Shown: piece by piece, positions 21,317-22,715 of the stretch | Layout of the letters: the number at the start of each line of letters is the position of its first letter | Position numbering within the stretch: position 1 is the stretch's first letter | Origin: Irineochytrium annulatum | Lineage: Eukaryota > Chytridiomycota > Chytridiomycetes > Chytridiales > Chytridiaceae | Length of the DNA: 22,715 bases | Reading direction: 5' to 3' | Assembly (NCBI GenBank): GCA_027600665.1 | Contig: JADGJL010000380.1 | Span: forward strand, 1 to 22,715 | The notes under the pieces: model-generated | Databases searched by the model: none | The model's input: the letters and a program-made list of their open reading frames with translations, nothing else | What the model was told of the DNA's origin: nothing | Program-made: the position numbers and the translations under genes

Positions 21317-21830
21317 GGCGGACTCCTGCCAGGAAGAAGGATTAGAATGTGGCACATCCACTGGAACACAGACACGTCGGGGCAGAGTAATTGAAGCTCT
21401 GGCGGTTGCTATGCCCGAGCGGGAGCGCGCTATCGATCGTGCGCGCTAACAGCGCCGCCGTCCGTCCCCCGCCAACGCGTCGGCGGCCTGGCGATGATGT
21501 TCAAGTCCCATCGCGTCCTCCTCGCCACATCCCTGAACCAGGTCGACGATCTTATGGAGTCTAGTACCAGCCGTCCGTCCGTCTGTGCTCGATGCACTAC
21601 CAGCCCAGCCTCGGTTCCGTTGTCCCAAGCTCAGCAACTCTGAGAACCTTTGCTCGTTCAGGGCCTCAGCGCACCGTCGGGACTCCGACCGCAGCCCCGT
21701 CAGGCGACTCCACCGTCCCTTCTCCGGCGGTCCCGTTGCCGAACCGGGGCGGTTGACTCTTCGGCCCTCCTCTCACCTGCCTGCTGCTGCCTGGCGGAGC
21801 TGTCGAAGTATTCTGACAAGCTGCAAGAAA
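21317..21830. promoter_or_regulatory. Divergent intergenic region between Reb1/TTF-I-like gene and TRM82
   Basis: This 514-bp head-to-head region is GC-rich. It has repeated CCGTCCGTC-type blocks near 21455 and 21570 but no TATA box I can identify. The TRM82 frame is open upstream from about 21585, with an ATG there, but the translated stretch has no family resemblance. A T-loop-like GTTCAAGTCC at about 21499-21508 lacks a pairing stem, so no tRNA is called. Confidence 0.5.
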
Positions 21831-22715
21831 ATGGGTCTTCTCCCCATCCACATCCTCGCATCCTCGGGCCGCGTCCTGGTCCTCGTGTACGGCTCCCGCT
21901 TCATCGCAATCGACCCGACTGATGGCCGGATCTTGGCCGACGCAGAGGACAGGGATCCGGGGTCGTCGCGGACCGAGGGCTCCGCCGTGATCAAGACAGA
22001 GGACTTCCCGAAAGCCTACATCAGGGCCGTTGCTATACAGGGGGAGAGGATGATCACGGCTTCGGACGACAAGTTGTTGAAGGTTTGGGACATGAGGACG
22101 TGGAAGCTTGAGAGCACGAGGTTCGGCTGATTTGGGGCAGCGCGGCATACTTACTCTGCTCAGAGATGCGTTCAAGCGGGTGAACGCAATTCGATTTTCT
22201 CCCGACGGCTCCAAATTCCTCGTTGGCGACAAGTTTGGGGATGTGTACAGGTGAGCAGTCAACGATCATGCGATTTCTGAGCTTACTCAAAACACAGCTA
22301 CCACGTCGACGCCACCGTCCCCGGCTTCCATCTCATGCTGGGCCACGTTTCCATTATCACCGACATGGACTTTTCGGTCGACGGCGGGCTGATCATTACA
22401 GCGGATAGAGACGAGAAGGTTCGCGTGACGAAGTACCCGCACACGTTCGAGGTCCAGAGCTTCTGTCTGGGGCATAAGCAGTTGAGTGCTATGACAAATC
22501 GTTGTTGCGAGAGCACACCTGAGCTGACCAACCAAAACGCATACAGATTCGTCTCCTCCATTAGCCACTACCCTGGCGCCCCGAATCAATTGATCTCTGG
22601 CGGCGGCGATCCGCACCTTCTCGTCTGGGACATCCTTACCGGTGACCGCCTGCAGACCGTGGACCTCTCTTCACACGTCGCAGATATCAACCCCGAACCT
22701 GTAAGCCCCCTCACC
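21831..22715 (+). CDS. TRM82: tRNA m7G46 methyltransferase non-catalytic subunit Trm82/WDR4, 3' partial
   Basis: Exons 21831-22120, 22164-22250, 22298-22480 and 22547-22700 give 238 codons; introns are 43, 47 and 66 nt. A donor (CCT|GTAAGC) at 22701 begins a further intron cut by the window end, so the C-terminal part is missing. It is a WD40 protein with Trm82 signatures: SDDKLLKVWDMRTWKLESTR, IRFSPDGSKFLVGDKFGDVY, GHVSIITDMDFSVDGGLIIT, ADRDEKVRVTKYPHTFEVQS, FCLGHKQFVSSISHYPG and ISGGGDPHLLVWDILTGD. Trm82 pairs with the catalytic Trm8 to make 7-methylguanosine at position 46 of tRNA. The start at 21831 (MGLLPIHILASSG) fits the first propeller strand. The ADRDEK motif and FCLGH block are the strongest evidence. 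The gene diverges from the Reb1/TTF-I-like gene. Confidence 0.9.

Noticed and set aside
21490..21520. A tRNA T-loop-like sequence (GTTCAAGTCC)
   Set aside because: The flanking bases do not form a T stem, and no D arm, anticodon arm or acceptor stem is present upstream.
22130..22140. Apparent early stop in TRM82 after TRFG
   Set aside because: It lies inside a 43-nt intron (22121-22163). Splicing restores the frame and gives the conserved propeller strand VNAIRFSPDG.
1..22715. Mobile elements, viral insertions, CRISPR arrays or bacterial operon structure
   Set aside because: No transposase, reverse transcriptase, viral gene, long terminal or inverted repeat, or direct-repeat/spacer array was seen on either strand.

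Overview
The window is nuclear DNA from a eukaryote, almost certainly a fungus and plausibly an early-diverging (chytrid-like) one. Coding regions are GC-rich and interrupted by many short GT-AG introns, most 41-90 nt, with CTAAC/CTGAC-like branch sites. The gene set is typical of fungi: ATG27, a RasGEF, TFIIIC with its zinc fingers, TRM82, cyclin L and a Reb1/TTF-I-type Myb protein. I saw no rRNA, tRNA, transposon, viral or CRISPR sequence. The lineage is inferred from gene content and intron style only.

Layout: (1) 1-4502 minus, a proline/histidine-rich BAT2_N (PRRC2-like) protein whose 3' end runs off the window. (2) 4809-5937 minus, an Atg27-type membrane receptor. (3) 6272-8253 plus, a RasGEF diverging from ATG27. 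(4) 9003-10103 minus, a DUF2461 protein. (5) 10412-13660 minus, the 90-kDa-type TFIIIC subunit in 14 exons. (6) 13865-14740 plus, a short cyclin L diverging from the TFIIIC gene. (7) 14920-16352 plus, a NYN-domain protein with a LOTUS-like C-terminus. (8) 16839-21316 minus, a Reb1/TTF-I-like multi-Myb protein with a very long charged tail. (9) 21831 to the right edge, plus, TRM82, diverging from gene 8 and cut by the window end.

The genes do not form one pathway. Several touch RNA biology or RNA polymerase I/III: the TFIIIC subunit (Pol III), the Reb1/TTF-I-like protein (Pol I termination and fork barrier in its family), Trm82 (tRNA m7G46), a NYN RNase-like protein and a PRRC2-like protein. 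I treat the proximity as ordinary gene order. Three gene pairs are divergent and probably share promoters (5938-6271, 13661-13864, 21317-21830).

Exon models were assembled by hand from splice consensus, phase and protein-family continuity. In every model the phases sum to a whole number of codons. Remaining doubts are the RasGEF start and its third splice, one TFIIIC acceptor, and the cyclin L start. The most interesting items are the NYN-LOTUS protein, the architecture of the Reb1/TTF-I-like protein, the array of CDK-type sites in the PRRC2-like protein, and a possible frameshift at the RasGEF 5' end.
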